DNA from: Methylobacterium platani
GTDB lineage: Bacteria > Pseudomonadota > Alphaproteobacteria > Rhizobiales > Beijerinckiaceae
Assembly (NCBI RefSeq): GCF_001653715.1
Contig: NZ_LWHQ01000001.1
Span: 1 to 64,000 of the forward strand
Length of the DNA stretch: 64,000 nucleotides
Direction: 5' to 3'
Numbering within the stretch: position 1 is the stretch's first letter; every line of letters begins with the position of its first letter. The notes beneath the pieces are model-generated. The model was not told where the DNA came from and made no database searches. It worked only from the letters and a program-made list of their open reading frames with translations. Below, piece after piece: positions 15,539-23,069 of the stretch. The translations under genes were made by a program, and so were the position numbers.

Positions 15539-18252
15539 GGCTCACGGTCAACGGCCACGCCCACGAGGCCGCGCCTCGCCCGGGCCAGTGCCTGCGCACG
15601 CTGCTGCGCGAGCTCGGCTGGTTCGGCGTCAAGAAGGGCTGCGACGCGGGCGATTGCGGCGCCTGCACGGTCCATCTCGACGGCGAGCCGCTGCATGCCT
15701 GCCTGGTGCCGGCCTTCCGGGCCGCCGGGCGGGCGGTCACCACGGTCGAGGGACTGGCCGGTCCCTGCGCGCCGGGCGACGGCGTGCCGGACCGCCTCCA
15801 CCCGGTCCAGGCGGCCTTCGTCGCCGGCCAGGGCTTCCAGTGCGGCTTCTGCACCCCCGGCATGGTGATGACGGCCGCCGCCCTCGACCGGGGCCGGGTC
15901 CGCGACCTGCCGGCGGCGCTCAAGGGCAACCTCTGCCGCTGCACCGGCTACCGGGCGATCGCGGATGCGATAACCGGGGAGGCCGCGCCGTCCTGCGCGC
16001 ACAGCCCGCCGGCCCCGGACGGCGGCGCGATCGTCAGCGGCCGGGCACGCTACACCCTCGATCGCGACCTGCCCGGCGCCCTGCACCTGAAGGTGCTGCG
16101 CTCGCCCCATCCCCATGCGAGGGTGCGGAGCATCGATGCGACGGCGGCCCTGGCGCTGCCCGGCGTGGTGCGGGTGCTCACCCATGCCGACGCGCCGGAC
16201 CGCCTGTTCTCCACCGGCCGGCACGAGAACCCGGCCGACGACGCCGCCGACACGCGGGTGCTCGACCCGGTCCTGCGCTTCGTCGGCCAGCGCGTCGCGG
16301 CGGTGCTCGCCGAGAGCGAGGCGGCGGCGGAGGCCGGCTGCCGGGCCCTGATCGTGGATTACGAGGCGCTGCCGGCCTGCCTCGACCCCGAGCTCGCCCT
16401 CGCCCGCGAGGCTCCGCTCGTCCACGGGGCGCGGCAGACCGGCGAGGACGCGCCGCCGCTCCACCCCCATCCCAACCTCGCCGCCGAGGCGCATGGCGAG
16501 GTCGGCGACGTCGCGGCCGGCTTCGCCGAGGCGGACGTGGTCACCGAGGGCACCTACCGCGCGCAGCGGATCCAGCACGCCCATCTCGAGACCCATGCGG
16601 CGATGGGCTGGCGCGACCCGGACGGGCGCCTCGTCATCCGCTCCAGCACCCAGGTGCCGTTCCTCACCCGGGACGCCCTCTGCACCCTGTTCGACCTCCC
16701 GCGCGAAGGGGTCCGGGTCGAGTGCGGCCGGGTCGGCGGCGGCTTCGGGGCCAAGCAGGAGATGCTGACCGAGGACCTGGTGGCGCTCGCGGTGCTGGCG
16801 ACCGGCCGGCCGGTGCGCTGGGAGCTGACACGCACCGAGCAGTTCACCGCCGCGACCACCCGCCACCCGATGCGGGTGCGGGTGCGCCTGGGCGCCCGCG
16901 CCGACGGCACCCTGACGGCGATCGCCCTCGACGTGCTGTCGAATACCGGCGCCTACGGCAACCATGCCGGCGGGGTGCTGCATCACGGCTGCAACGAGGT
17001 GATCGCCGTCTATCGCTGCCCGAACAAGCGCGTCGACGGCGCCGCCGTCCACACCCACACCCTGCCGGCCGGGGCGTTCCGCGGCTACGGCCTGAGCCAG
17101 ACCGTCTTCGCGGTGGAATCCGCCATGGACGATCTCGCCCGCGCGCTCGACCTCGACCCGTTCGAGCTGCGCCGCCGCAACGTGGTGCGCCCGGGCGACC
17201 CGATGGTCTCGACGAGCCTCGAGCCGCACGACGTCCGGTACGGCAGCTACGGCCTCGACCAGTGCCTCGACGCGGTCGCGCAGGCCCTGGCGGAGCCGCC
17301 GCCCGCGGCCCCGCCGGGCTGGCGCACGGGGTCGGGCATGGCGCTCGCGATGATCGACACCATCCCGCCCCGCGGCCACTTCGCCGAGGCGCGGATCGCG
17401 CTCCGGGACGGACGCTACTTCCTGAGCGTCGGCACGGTCGAGTTCGGCAACGGCACCGCGACGGTGCACGGCCAGATCGCCGCCGAGGTGCTGGGCACCG
17501 CGCCGGACCGGATCGCCCTGCGCCAGGGCGACACCGACGCGGTCGGGCACGATACCGGCGCCTACGGCAGCACCGGGATCGTGGTGGCGGGCCAGGCGAC
17601 CCTGCGGGCCTGCGAGGCCCTGGCCGCGATGCTGAAGCAGGGCGCCGCCGCCCGGCTCGGCCTCGATCCGCAGGCCTGCCGGCTCGACGGCGACGCCGTC
17701 GCGGCGGGTGCGGCGCGGGTGCCGCTCGCCGAGCTCGGAACCCTGGAGGCGGTCGGCCGGGCCGACGGCAGCCCGCGCTCGGTGGCGTTCAACGTCCAGG
17801 GCTTCCAGGTCGCGGTGCGGCCGGGGACCGGCGAGGTGCGGATCCTCCGGAGCGTCCACGCCGCCGATGCCGGCCGGGTGATGAACCCGGTCCAGTGCCG
17901 CGGCCAGATCGAGGGCGGCGTCGCCCAGGCCCTCGGCGCCGCGCTCTACGAGGATCTCCGGATCGACGCCGAGGGCCGGGTCGCGACCCCGTCCTTCCGC
18001 ACCTACCACGTCCCGGCCCTCGCCGACGTGCCCCGCACCGAGGTGGTCTTCGCCGACACCCACGATTCCGTCGGCCCGCTCGGCGCCAAGTCGATGAGCG
18101 AGAGCCCGTTCAACCCCGTGGCGGCGGCCCTCGGCAACGCCATCCGGGACGCGACCGGCGCGCGGCTGACCGCGACGCCGTTCGCGCCCGACCGGATCTA
18201 CCGACCGATCAACGACGCACTCGACAGGAGCGAGGGGGAGCGATGGACCTGA
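15535..18252 (+). CDS. Molybdenum hydroxylase with fused 2Fe-2S and molybdopterin domains (XdhD-like)
   Basis: A 905-aa fusion. Residues 1-150 form the two 2Fe-2S domains: CDAGDCGACTVHLDG near residue 38, then QCGFCTPGMVM and LCRCTGYRAI near residue 130. The rest is the molybdopterin-cytosine-dinucleotide domain, with VGGGFGAKQE near residue 405, GAFRGYGLSQ near 515 and the active-site segment LGAKSMSESPFNP near residue 850, whose Glu replaces the usual GVGE form. The substrate is probably a purine, because the next gene is a purine permease. The fused layout resembles E. coli XdhD (a hypoxanthine or xanthine oxidase candidate) rather than classic XdhA/XdhB. It overlaps both neighbours, so the three genes form one operon. 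Confidence 0.9.
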   Translation: MRLTVNGHAHEAAPRPGQCLRTLLRELGWFGVKKGCDAGDCGACTVHLDGEPLHACLVPAFRAAGRAVTTVEGLAGPCAPGDGVPDRLHPVQAAFVAGQGFQCGFCTPGMVMTAAALDRGRVRDLPAALKGNLCRCTGYRAIADAITGEAAPSCAHSPPAPDGGAIVSGRARYTLDRDLPGALHLKVLRSPHPHARVRSIDATAALALPGVVRVLTHADAPDRLFSTGRHENPADDAADTRVLDPVLRFVGQRVAAVLAESEAAAEAGCRALIVDYEALPACLDPELALAREAPLVHGARQTGEDAPPLHPHPNLAAEAHGEVGDVAAGFAEADVVTEGTYRAQRIQHAHLETHAAMGWRDPDGRLVIRSSTQVPFLTRDALCTLFDLPREGVRVECGRVGGGFGAKQEMLTEDLVALAVLATGRPVRWELTRTEQFTAATTRHPMRVRVRLGARADGTLTAIALDVLSNTGAYGNHAGGVLHHGCNEVIAVYRCPNKRVDGAAVHTHTLPAGAFRGYGLSQTVFAVESAMDDLARALDLDPFELRRRNVVRPGDPMVSTSLEPHDVRYGSYGLDQCLDAVAQALAEPPPAAPPGWRTGSGMALAMIDTIPPRGHFAEARIALRDGRYFLSVGTVEFGNGTATVHGQIAAEVLGTAPDRIALRQGDTDAVGHDTGAYGSTGIVVAGQATLRACEALAAMLKQGAAARLGLDPQACRLDGDAVAAGAARVPLAELGTLEAVGRADGSPRSVAFNVQGFQVAVRPGTGEVRILRSVHAADAGRVMNPVQCRGQIEGGVAQALGAALYEDLRIDAEGRVATPSFRTYHVPALADVPRTEVVFADTHDSVGPLGAKSMSESPFNPVAAALGNAIRDATGARLTATPFAPDRIYRPINDALDRSEGERWT

Positions 18253-19583
18253 AGCGCGACGACGGCCTGACCCGGCCGAACGGATTCCTGGAGCGCACCT
18301 TCGCGCTCTCGGCCCACGGCACGACCGTGCGGACGGAACTGCTCGCCGGGCTCACCACCTTCCTGACGATGGCCTACATCGTCTTCGTCAATCCCAACAT
18401 CCTGGGCGATGCCGGGATGCCGAAGGGGGCGGTGTTCGTCGCCACCTGCCTCGTCGCGGCGATCGGCTCGCTGGTGATGGCGTTCTACGCCAACTACCCG
18501 ATCGCGCTCGCCCCCGGCATGGGGCTCAACGCCTACTTCGCCTACGTGGTGGTGCTCCAGATGGGCTACACCTGGCAGGCGGCGCTCGGGGCGGTGTTCA
18601 TCTCCGGCCTGTGCTTCATGGCCGTCACGCTGACCGGCCTGCGCCGGATCATCGTCGACGGCATTCCCCGATCGATGCGGATCGCCATCACGGTCGGCAT
18701 CGGGCTGTTCCTCGCCATCATCGCGCTGAAGAGCGCCGGCGTGGTGGCGGCGAGCCCGGCGACCTTCGTGACCCTCGGCGACCTGCACAAGCCGAGCGCG
18801 GTGCTGGCCGTCCTGGGCTTCCTGATCGTCGCGGTGCTGTCGGTGCGCAAGGTGCGCGGCGCGCTGCTGGCCGGCATCCTGACCGTCACGGCGTTGAGCT
18901 TCGTCGTCGCCGACAACCACTTCCAGGGCGTCGCCTCGCTGCCGCCCTCGATCGCCCCGACCCTGTTCGCCCTCGACATCAAGGGCGCGCTGTCGGGCGG
19001 GCTGCTCAACGTGATCCTGGTGTTCTTCCTCGTCGAATTGTTCGACGCCACCGGCACGCTGATGGGCGTCGCCAACCGGGCCGGGCTCCTCACGGCGGGC
19101 AAGATGGAGCGGCTCGACAAGGCCCTGATGGCGGATTCCTCGTCGATCTTCGTCGGCTCGCTGCTCGGCACCTCGAGCACCACCGCGTATCTCGAGAGCG
19201 CGTCCGGCGTCGAGGAGGGCGGCCGCACCGGGCTCACCGCGGCGACGGTGGCGGTGCTGTTCCTCGCCTGCCTGTTCTTCGCCCCGCTCGCCGGCTCGGT
19301 CCCGGCCTACGCCACGGCGCCGGCCCTGTTCTACGTCGCCTGCCTGATGCTGCACGAGCTGGTCGACCTCGACTGGGACGACCTGACCGAGGTGCTGCCG
19401 GCCTGCGTCACGGCGCTCCTGATGCCCTTCACCTACTCGATCGCCAACGGCGTCGCCTTCGGCTTCATCACCTACGCGGTGATCAAGCTGCTCACCGGCC
19501 GCTTCCGCGAGGTGAAGCCGGTGGTGTGGGTGATCGCCGGGGTGTTCCTGTTCAAGTTCGTGGCGACCGGCAGCGCCCATTGA
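18243..19583 (+). CDS. NCS2 purine permease (AzgA/GhxP-type adenine-guanine-hypoxanthine family)
   Basis: A 446-aa inner membrane permease that imports purine bases with protons. The N-terminus GFLERTFALSAHGTTVRTE and the following LLAGLTTFLTMAYIVFVNP are diagnostic of the AzgA-like branch of NCS2. Later motifs are ALAPGMGLNAYFAYVV near residue 90, FFLVELFDATGTLMG near residue 265 and the SSIFVGSLLGTSSTTAYLES signature near residue 305. Twelve to fourteen spans are expected. The start overlaps the hydroxylase stop by ten bases. Together the operon imports and oxidises a purine base. Confidence 0.93.
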   Translation: MDLKRDDGLTRPNGFLERTFALSAHGTTVRTELLAGLTTFLTMAYIVFVNPNILGDAGMPKGAVFVATCLVAAIGSLVMAFYANYPIALAPGMGLNAYFAYVVVLQMGYTWQAALGAVFISGLCFMAVTLTGLRRIIVDGIPRSMRIAITVGIGLFLAIIALKSAGVVAASPATFVTLGDLHKPSAVLAVLGFLIVAVLSVRKVRGALLAGILTVTALSFVVADNHFQGVASLPPSIAPTLFALDIKGALSGGLLNVILVFFLVELFDATGTLMGVANRAGLLTAGKMERLDKALMADSSSIFVGSLLGTSSTTAYLESASGVEEGGRTGLTAATVAVLFLACLFFAPLAGSVPAYATAPALFYVACLMLHELVDLDWDDLTEVLPACVTALLMPFTYSIANGVAFGFITYAVIKLLTGRFREVKPVVWVIAGVFLFKFVATGSAH

Positions 19584-19589
19584 GCCGCG

Positions 19590-19620
19590 CCGGCGCCCGC
19601 CTGCGTCGGGCGGGCGCCGG
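19590..19620. terminator. Bidirectional terminator hairpin
   Basis: CCGGCGCCCGCC (19590-19601) and GGCGGGCGCCGG (19609-19620) form a perfect 12-bp stem with a 7-base loop. It lies seven bases after the permease stop and eleven before the stop of the convergent SHMT-like gene. Confidence 0.75.
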
Positions 19621-19631
19621 GGGCTCGCGGC

Positions 19632-20897
19632 TCACGTCCCGTAGATCGGGAAAAGCCGGCACAGGGCCAGCACCTCGCTCCGGACCGCCGCCAGCCCGGC
19701 CGCGTCGTGGGGCGCGGCGACCACCCGGGCGATCCAGCCGCCGATCCGGCGGAACTCGTCCGGGCCGAAGCCCCGGGCGGTGCCGGCATTCGAGGACAGG
19801 CGCAGGCCCGAGGGCGCCTCGGGCGGGCGGGTGTCGAACGGGATCTGGTTCTTGTTGACCGCGAGGCCCGCGCTCTCGAGGGCCTTGGCCGCCACGTCGC
19901 CGGTCACGCCCTGCGGGCTCAGGTCGACCAGCATCAGCCCGCAATCGGTGCCGCCGGCGACGAGGCGCATCCCGGCCGCGGCGACGCTGTCGGCGAGCGC
20001 CCGGGCATTGTCGAGGACCGCCCGGTTGTAGGCCGCGAATTCCGGCCGCAGGGCCTCGCCGAAGCAGGCCGCCTTGGCGGCGACCGCGTGCATCATCACC
20101 GAGCCCTGCACGCCCGGGAAGATGCCGTGATTGATCCGGTCCGACAGGGCGGGGTCGTTCCACAGGACCAGCCCGCCGCGGGCGCCGCGCAGCGACTTGT
20201 AGGTGGTCGAGGTCACCACGTGGGCGTGCGGGAAGGGGTCGGGGTAGAGCCCGGTGGCGACGAGGCCGGCGACATGCGCCATGTCGACCATCAGCAGCGC
20301 CCCGACCTCGTCGGCGATCGCCCGCAGGCCCGCGAAGTCGAGGGCGCGGGCATAGGCCGAGCCGCCGGCGACGATCATCCGCGGGCGGTGCTCGCGGGCG
20401 AGCCGCGCGACCGCGTCGAGCGCGACCCGCTCGCTGTCGCGCTCCACGCCGTAGCGGACGATGCGGTAGTCGCGCCCCGTCAGGGTCGCCGGATGGCCGT
20501 GGCTGATATGGCCGCCGGCCTCGACGCCCATCGACAGGATCGTGTCGCCGAGCGCGAGCAGCCCGAGGAACACGCCCGCATTGGCGTTCGAGCCCGAATG
20601 CGGCTGCACGTTGGCGAAGCGGCAGCCGAACAGCCGCGTCGCCCGGGTCACCGCCAGGGCCTCGATCGCGTCGGCATGCTCGGCGCCGCCGTAATAGCGC
20701 GCGTAGGGCAGCCCCTCGACGGTCTTGTTGGTGAGGACCGAGCCCTGCGCCTCCAGGACCAGCCGCGAGACGATGTTCTCCGAGGCGATCAGCTCGATGC
20801 CGTCCCGCTGGCGGGCGAGCTCGCCGCGGATCGCGGCGGCGAGGTCCGGGTCGGCGTCGAGGCCCCGGTCGAAGTAGCCGTCGTGCAGGAGGCGCAT
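19632..20897 (-). CDS. Serine hydroxymethyltransferase family enzyme, possibly 2-methylserine hydroxymethyltransferase
   Basis: A 421-aa PLP enzyme of the SHMT family, moving a one-carbon unit between an amino acid and tetrahydrofolate. Family segments are ELIASENIVSRLVLEAQGS near residue 36, VQPHSGSNANAGVF near 97, MVDMAHVAGLVATGLYPDP near 208 and the PLP lysine in VVTSTTYKSLRGARGGLVL near residue 238. The canonical segment reads TTTHK, so the residue before the lysine is Tyr instead of His, and SGSNAN replaces SGSQAN. Such changes, and the location beside a dedicated LysR regulator rather than a housekeeping cluster, favour a specialised enzyme such as alpha-methylserine hydroxymethyltransferase. 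That is inference; plain serine activity is not excluded. Confidence 0.85.
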   Translation of the reverse strand: MRLLHDGYFDRGLDADPDLAAAIRGELARQRDGIELIASENIVSRLVLEAQGSVLTNKTVEGLPYARYYGGAEHADAIEALAVTRATRLFGCRFANVQPHSGSNANAGVFLGLLALGDTILSMGVEAGGHISHGHPATLTGRDYRIVRYGVERDSERVALDAVARLAREHRPRMIVAGGSAYARALDFAGLRAIADEVGALLMVDMAHVAGLVATGLYPDPFPHAHVVTSTTYKSLRGARGGLVLWNDPALSDRINHGIFPGVQGSVMMHAVAAKAACFGEALRPEFAAYNRAVLDNARALADSVAAAGMRLVAGGTDCGLMLVDLSPQGVTGDVAAKALESAGLAVNKNQIPFDTRPPEAPSGLRLSSNAGTARGFGPDEFRRIGGWIARVVAAPHDAAGLAAVRSEVLALCRLFPIYGT

Positions 20898-20977
20898 GTG
20901 GAAGGTCCGGTGGCGTCTGGCGGAGCCGGAGTGTCGGGCTTGCCCCGGCGGCCGGCAAACGGGATAAACCGAGGCTC

Positions 20978-20998
20978 AGGCCAAGTTTTCCTTGGCCT
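20978..20998. promoter_or_regulatory. Dyad in the divergent promoter, probable LysR operator
   Basis: AGGCCAA (20978-20984) and TTGGCCT (20992-20998) are perfect inverted repeats around the T-rich spacer GTTTTCC. The site lies between the divergent SHMT-like gene and the LysR gene, just ahead of the regulator start, the usual place for LysR binding and autoregulation. The dyad is seen; the regulator is inferred. Confidence 0.5.
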
Positions 20999-21018
20999 CT
21001 CCCGCCAGGGGCCTCGCG

Positions 21019-21957
21019 ATGGATCCGGGCGGCCGGCCCTCACCTCCCTCCCTCACGGCGTTGCGCGCCTTCGAGGCGGCGGCGCGCCACGGCGGCTACG
21101 TCGCGGCGGCCCGCGAGCTCCACGTCACCCCGGCGGCGATCGGCACCCAGGTGAAGGGGCTCGAGGCCTGGCTCGGCCGGCCGCTCTTCCACCGGCTCCC
21201 CAACGGCCTCGTCCTGACGCCGGAGGGTCGGGCGGCGCTGCCCGCCCTCACGGCGGCCTTCGACGCGCTCAACGGGGCGGTGCGGGCGATGCGCGCCGCC
21301 GGCCGGCCGCGCGAGCTGACGCTGGCGGCGCTCCCGTGCATCGCCCAGCTCTGGCTCGCTCCCCGGCTGCCTGAACTGCAGGGAACCTTCGGTCGCGACG
21401 TCGCGATCCTGACCCGGGACGAGCAGCCGGACTACGCCCGCGAGCTCGTCGATCTCGGGCTGTACTTCGCCGACGCTCCGGCCGGCTGCACCGCGGTCGT
21501 GCTGGCCCGCGACGACCTGTTCCCGGTCTGCGCGCCCGCCCTCGCGGCGCGGCTGCGCGATCCGGGCGACCTCGCCGGGACGACGCTGCTGCACGATTCG
21601 GTCTGGCACGAGGACTGGCCGCGCTGGCTCAGCCGCCACGGCGCCGGGGCTTTGCGCCCGGCCCGGGAGGCTGCGTTCTCGCTCTACGGCATCGCCCTCG
21701 ACGCGGCGCTCGCCGGCAGCGGGGTCCTCATCGGCCACAGCGCCCTCGTCGGCCCGGCGCTCGCCGCCGGACGCCTCGTCGCGCCGTTCGGCGACCGGAT
21801 GGTGGCGGGCGCGCCGCTGCGGCTGATCGTGCCGGCGGGCGGGGAGGGGACGCGGCTCGCGCCGGTGATCCGGTGGCTGAGCGGGGAAGTGCGCGCGAGT
21901 CAGACGGCTAGATCATACGCAAGACTGATCCGAGTGAAGGGAAATAAGTTGTTTTAG
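21019..21957 (+). CDS. LysR-family transcriptional regulator (GcvA-like)
   Basis: A 312-aa regulator. The winged helix-turn-helix is clear (LTALRAFEAAARHGGYVAAA, RELHVTPAAIGTQVKGLEAW, LGRPLFHRLPNGLVLTPEG), and the substrate-binding domain follows. The GxxVxxxxxAIGxQVKxLE pattern is of the GcvA subgroup. ATG 21019 precedes the HTH directly; ATG 20992 is a longer option. The last 20 residues are AT-rich and unlike the family, ending inside the low-GC island that follows, so the original C-terminus may have been replaced. Divergent transcription points to control of the SHMT-like gene. Confidence 0.88.
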   Translation: MDPGGRPSPPSLTALRAFEAAARHGGYVAAARELHVTPAAIGTQVKGLEAWLGRPLFHRLPNGLVLTPEGRAALPALTAAFDALNGAVRAMRAAGRPRELTLAALPCIAQLWLAPRLPELQGTFGRDVAILTRDEQPDYARELVDLGLYFADAPAGCTAVVLARDDLFPVCAPALAARLRDPGDLAGTTLLHDSVWHEDWPRWLSRHGAGALRPAREAAFSLYGIALDAALAGSGVLIGHSALVGPALAAGRLVAPFGDRMVAGAPLRLIVPAGGEGTRLAPVIRWLSGEVRASQTARSYARLIRVKGNKLF

Positions 21958-22105
21958 ATGCATTGTATTCCGTTATTGAGAATCGATGATTTTGTGTTCG
22001 AAGGTAGGCGTGGGGTCGGAGATTTCGTCGCTCGATGATGGAGGCTATGCATGGGCACGGAACGTGCTATAAAAAGAGTCGGCCGCCGCATGATCAGAGT
22101 AAGCC

Positions 22106-22462
22106 ATGCTACCATACGACAGCGACGCCGAGGAATCGGTTTATGCTGAAGCTCAAGCCAGGAGCGATTTTAAGCTCGCTGTGCTTGAGATTTTGATTGT
22201 CAAGAAAAAGGCGTATTTTGATTTCGTGATTAATATGTTTATATTGCTCGCCTGTGTGTTTTACTTTGTATTGGTTGTAGAAAATTTAGATGTTGCGAAA
22301 AATAACATCATGAAAATAATCAGCGGGCTGCCGATCATAAGCATTGTCCCCCTCGGAGGCATGATCGCATCTCTCATAATAATGACCAAATCTGCTCTTC
22401 TACGGCATCGCGCTGATCTAATGTATAGATATTTCAACGAAGAATGGTCGAATAAGCAATAG
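22106..22462 (+). CDS. Hypothetical two-span membrane protein in low-GC islet
   Basis: A 118-aa protein with an acidic N-terminus (MLPYDSDAEESVYAEAQARS) and two hydrophobic segments, near residues 38-58 (FDFVINMFILLACVFYFVLV) and 72-93. A charged C-terminal tail is rich in Arg and Tyr. ATG 22106 is the only early start. The stop is one base before the GTG of the next gene, so the two are a coupled pair. AT-rich codon use suggests horizontal acquisition. No family is recognised. Small two-span proteins in such islets are sometimes effectors of defence or toxin systems, but nothing in the sequence proves it. Confidence 0.65.
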   Translation: MLPYDSDAEESVYAEAQARSDFKLAVLEILIVKKKAYFDFVINMFILLACVFYFVLVVENLDVAKNNIMKIISGLPIISIVPLGGMIASLIIMTKSALLRHRADLMYRYFNEEWSNKQ

Positions 22463-22463
22463 A

Positions 22464-22913
22464 GTGGCCACAATGAACGCGCTGATAGTGGGACGCGCCA
22501 AGCGCGTAGCGCGCGATTTAATTGCGATCGGCAAGCAGATCGATCGGGCAACCACGGCTGTTGTACTCAGCATGACTTCTGCTTCGTTGAGTTATGTAAT
22601 AGGAAGCTCATGGTTCGAGGATCCGCCTCGGCTTATAGCAGTGACGCTTGCCGGGGCTGGCGCTGGAGTGCTGCTGAATCGATTGCCCAGAGTATTTCGC
22701 CAAAATCCTGAGCAGACGACTCAGGAACTCAGGGATGATTTTGATCAATTGGAGGAGATGAAAAAACAAATCTCTAGTAATAAAGTTAAAGAAGAAATAG
22801 TAAATACACAGATCGAGATAGTTCGTAAAATCGGTGAGACGGCAAGGGGCCGGCCTCATATTGTGACGATCGATCAGCAAAAGCACCTGCCGCCCCCGAA
22901 TCCTGACGCCTAG
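22464..22913 (+). CDS. Hypothetical membrane protein with C-terminal coiled coil in low-GC islet
   Basis: A 149-aa protein, second gene of the islet pair. GTG 22464 follows the previous stop by one base; ATG 22473 is an alternative. A basic N-terminal helix leads to two weakly hydrophobic segments (TTAVVLSMTSASLSYVIGSS near residue 30 and LIAVTLAGAGAGVLLNRLP near 57). About 60 residues of charged, heptad-like coiled coil follow (LRDDFDQLEEMKKQISSNKV onward). The tail ends in prolines. No family is recognised. The tight spacing with the first gene suggests the products work together at the membrane. Confidence 0.65.
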   Translation: MATMNALIVGRAKRVARDLIAIGKQIDRATTAVVLSMTSASLSYVIGSSWFEDPPRLIAVTLAGAGAGVLLNRLPRVFRQNPEQTTQELRDDFDQLEEMKKQISSNKVKEEIVNTQIEIVRKIGETARGRPHIVTIDQQKHLPPPNPDA

Positions 22914-23033
22914 GTGTGCTTGCTAGATGCCGAGACGCCAAATTCGATTTCCTTGCTATTTTTTAGTATTTCACAATTTGCCATTGCTAAATAATTGTAA
23001 ATACGCTTATTCCGCCATCTAAGGTGATTTTCA

Positions 23034-23069
23034 TCGGCATTAGGTGCTAAATCGGCATTAGGTGCTAAA
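23034..23069. repeat. 18-bp tandem duplication spanning the LOV-kinase stop codon
   Basis: TCGGCATTAGGTGCTAAA occurs twice in direct succession (23034-23051, 23052-23069). The second copy contains the kinase stop (CTA at 23065-23067, TAG on the coding strand); the first lies just downstream of it. It marks the boundary between GC-rich and low-GC DNA. Confidence 0.9.
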
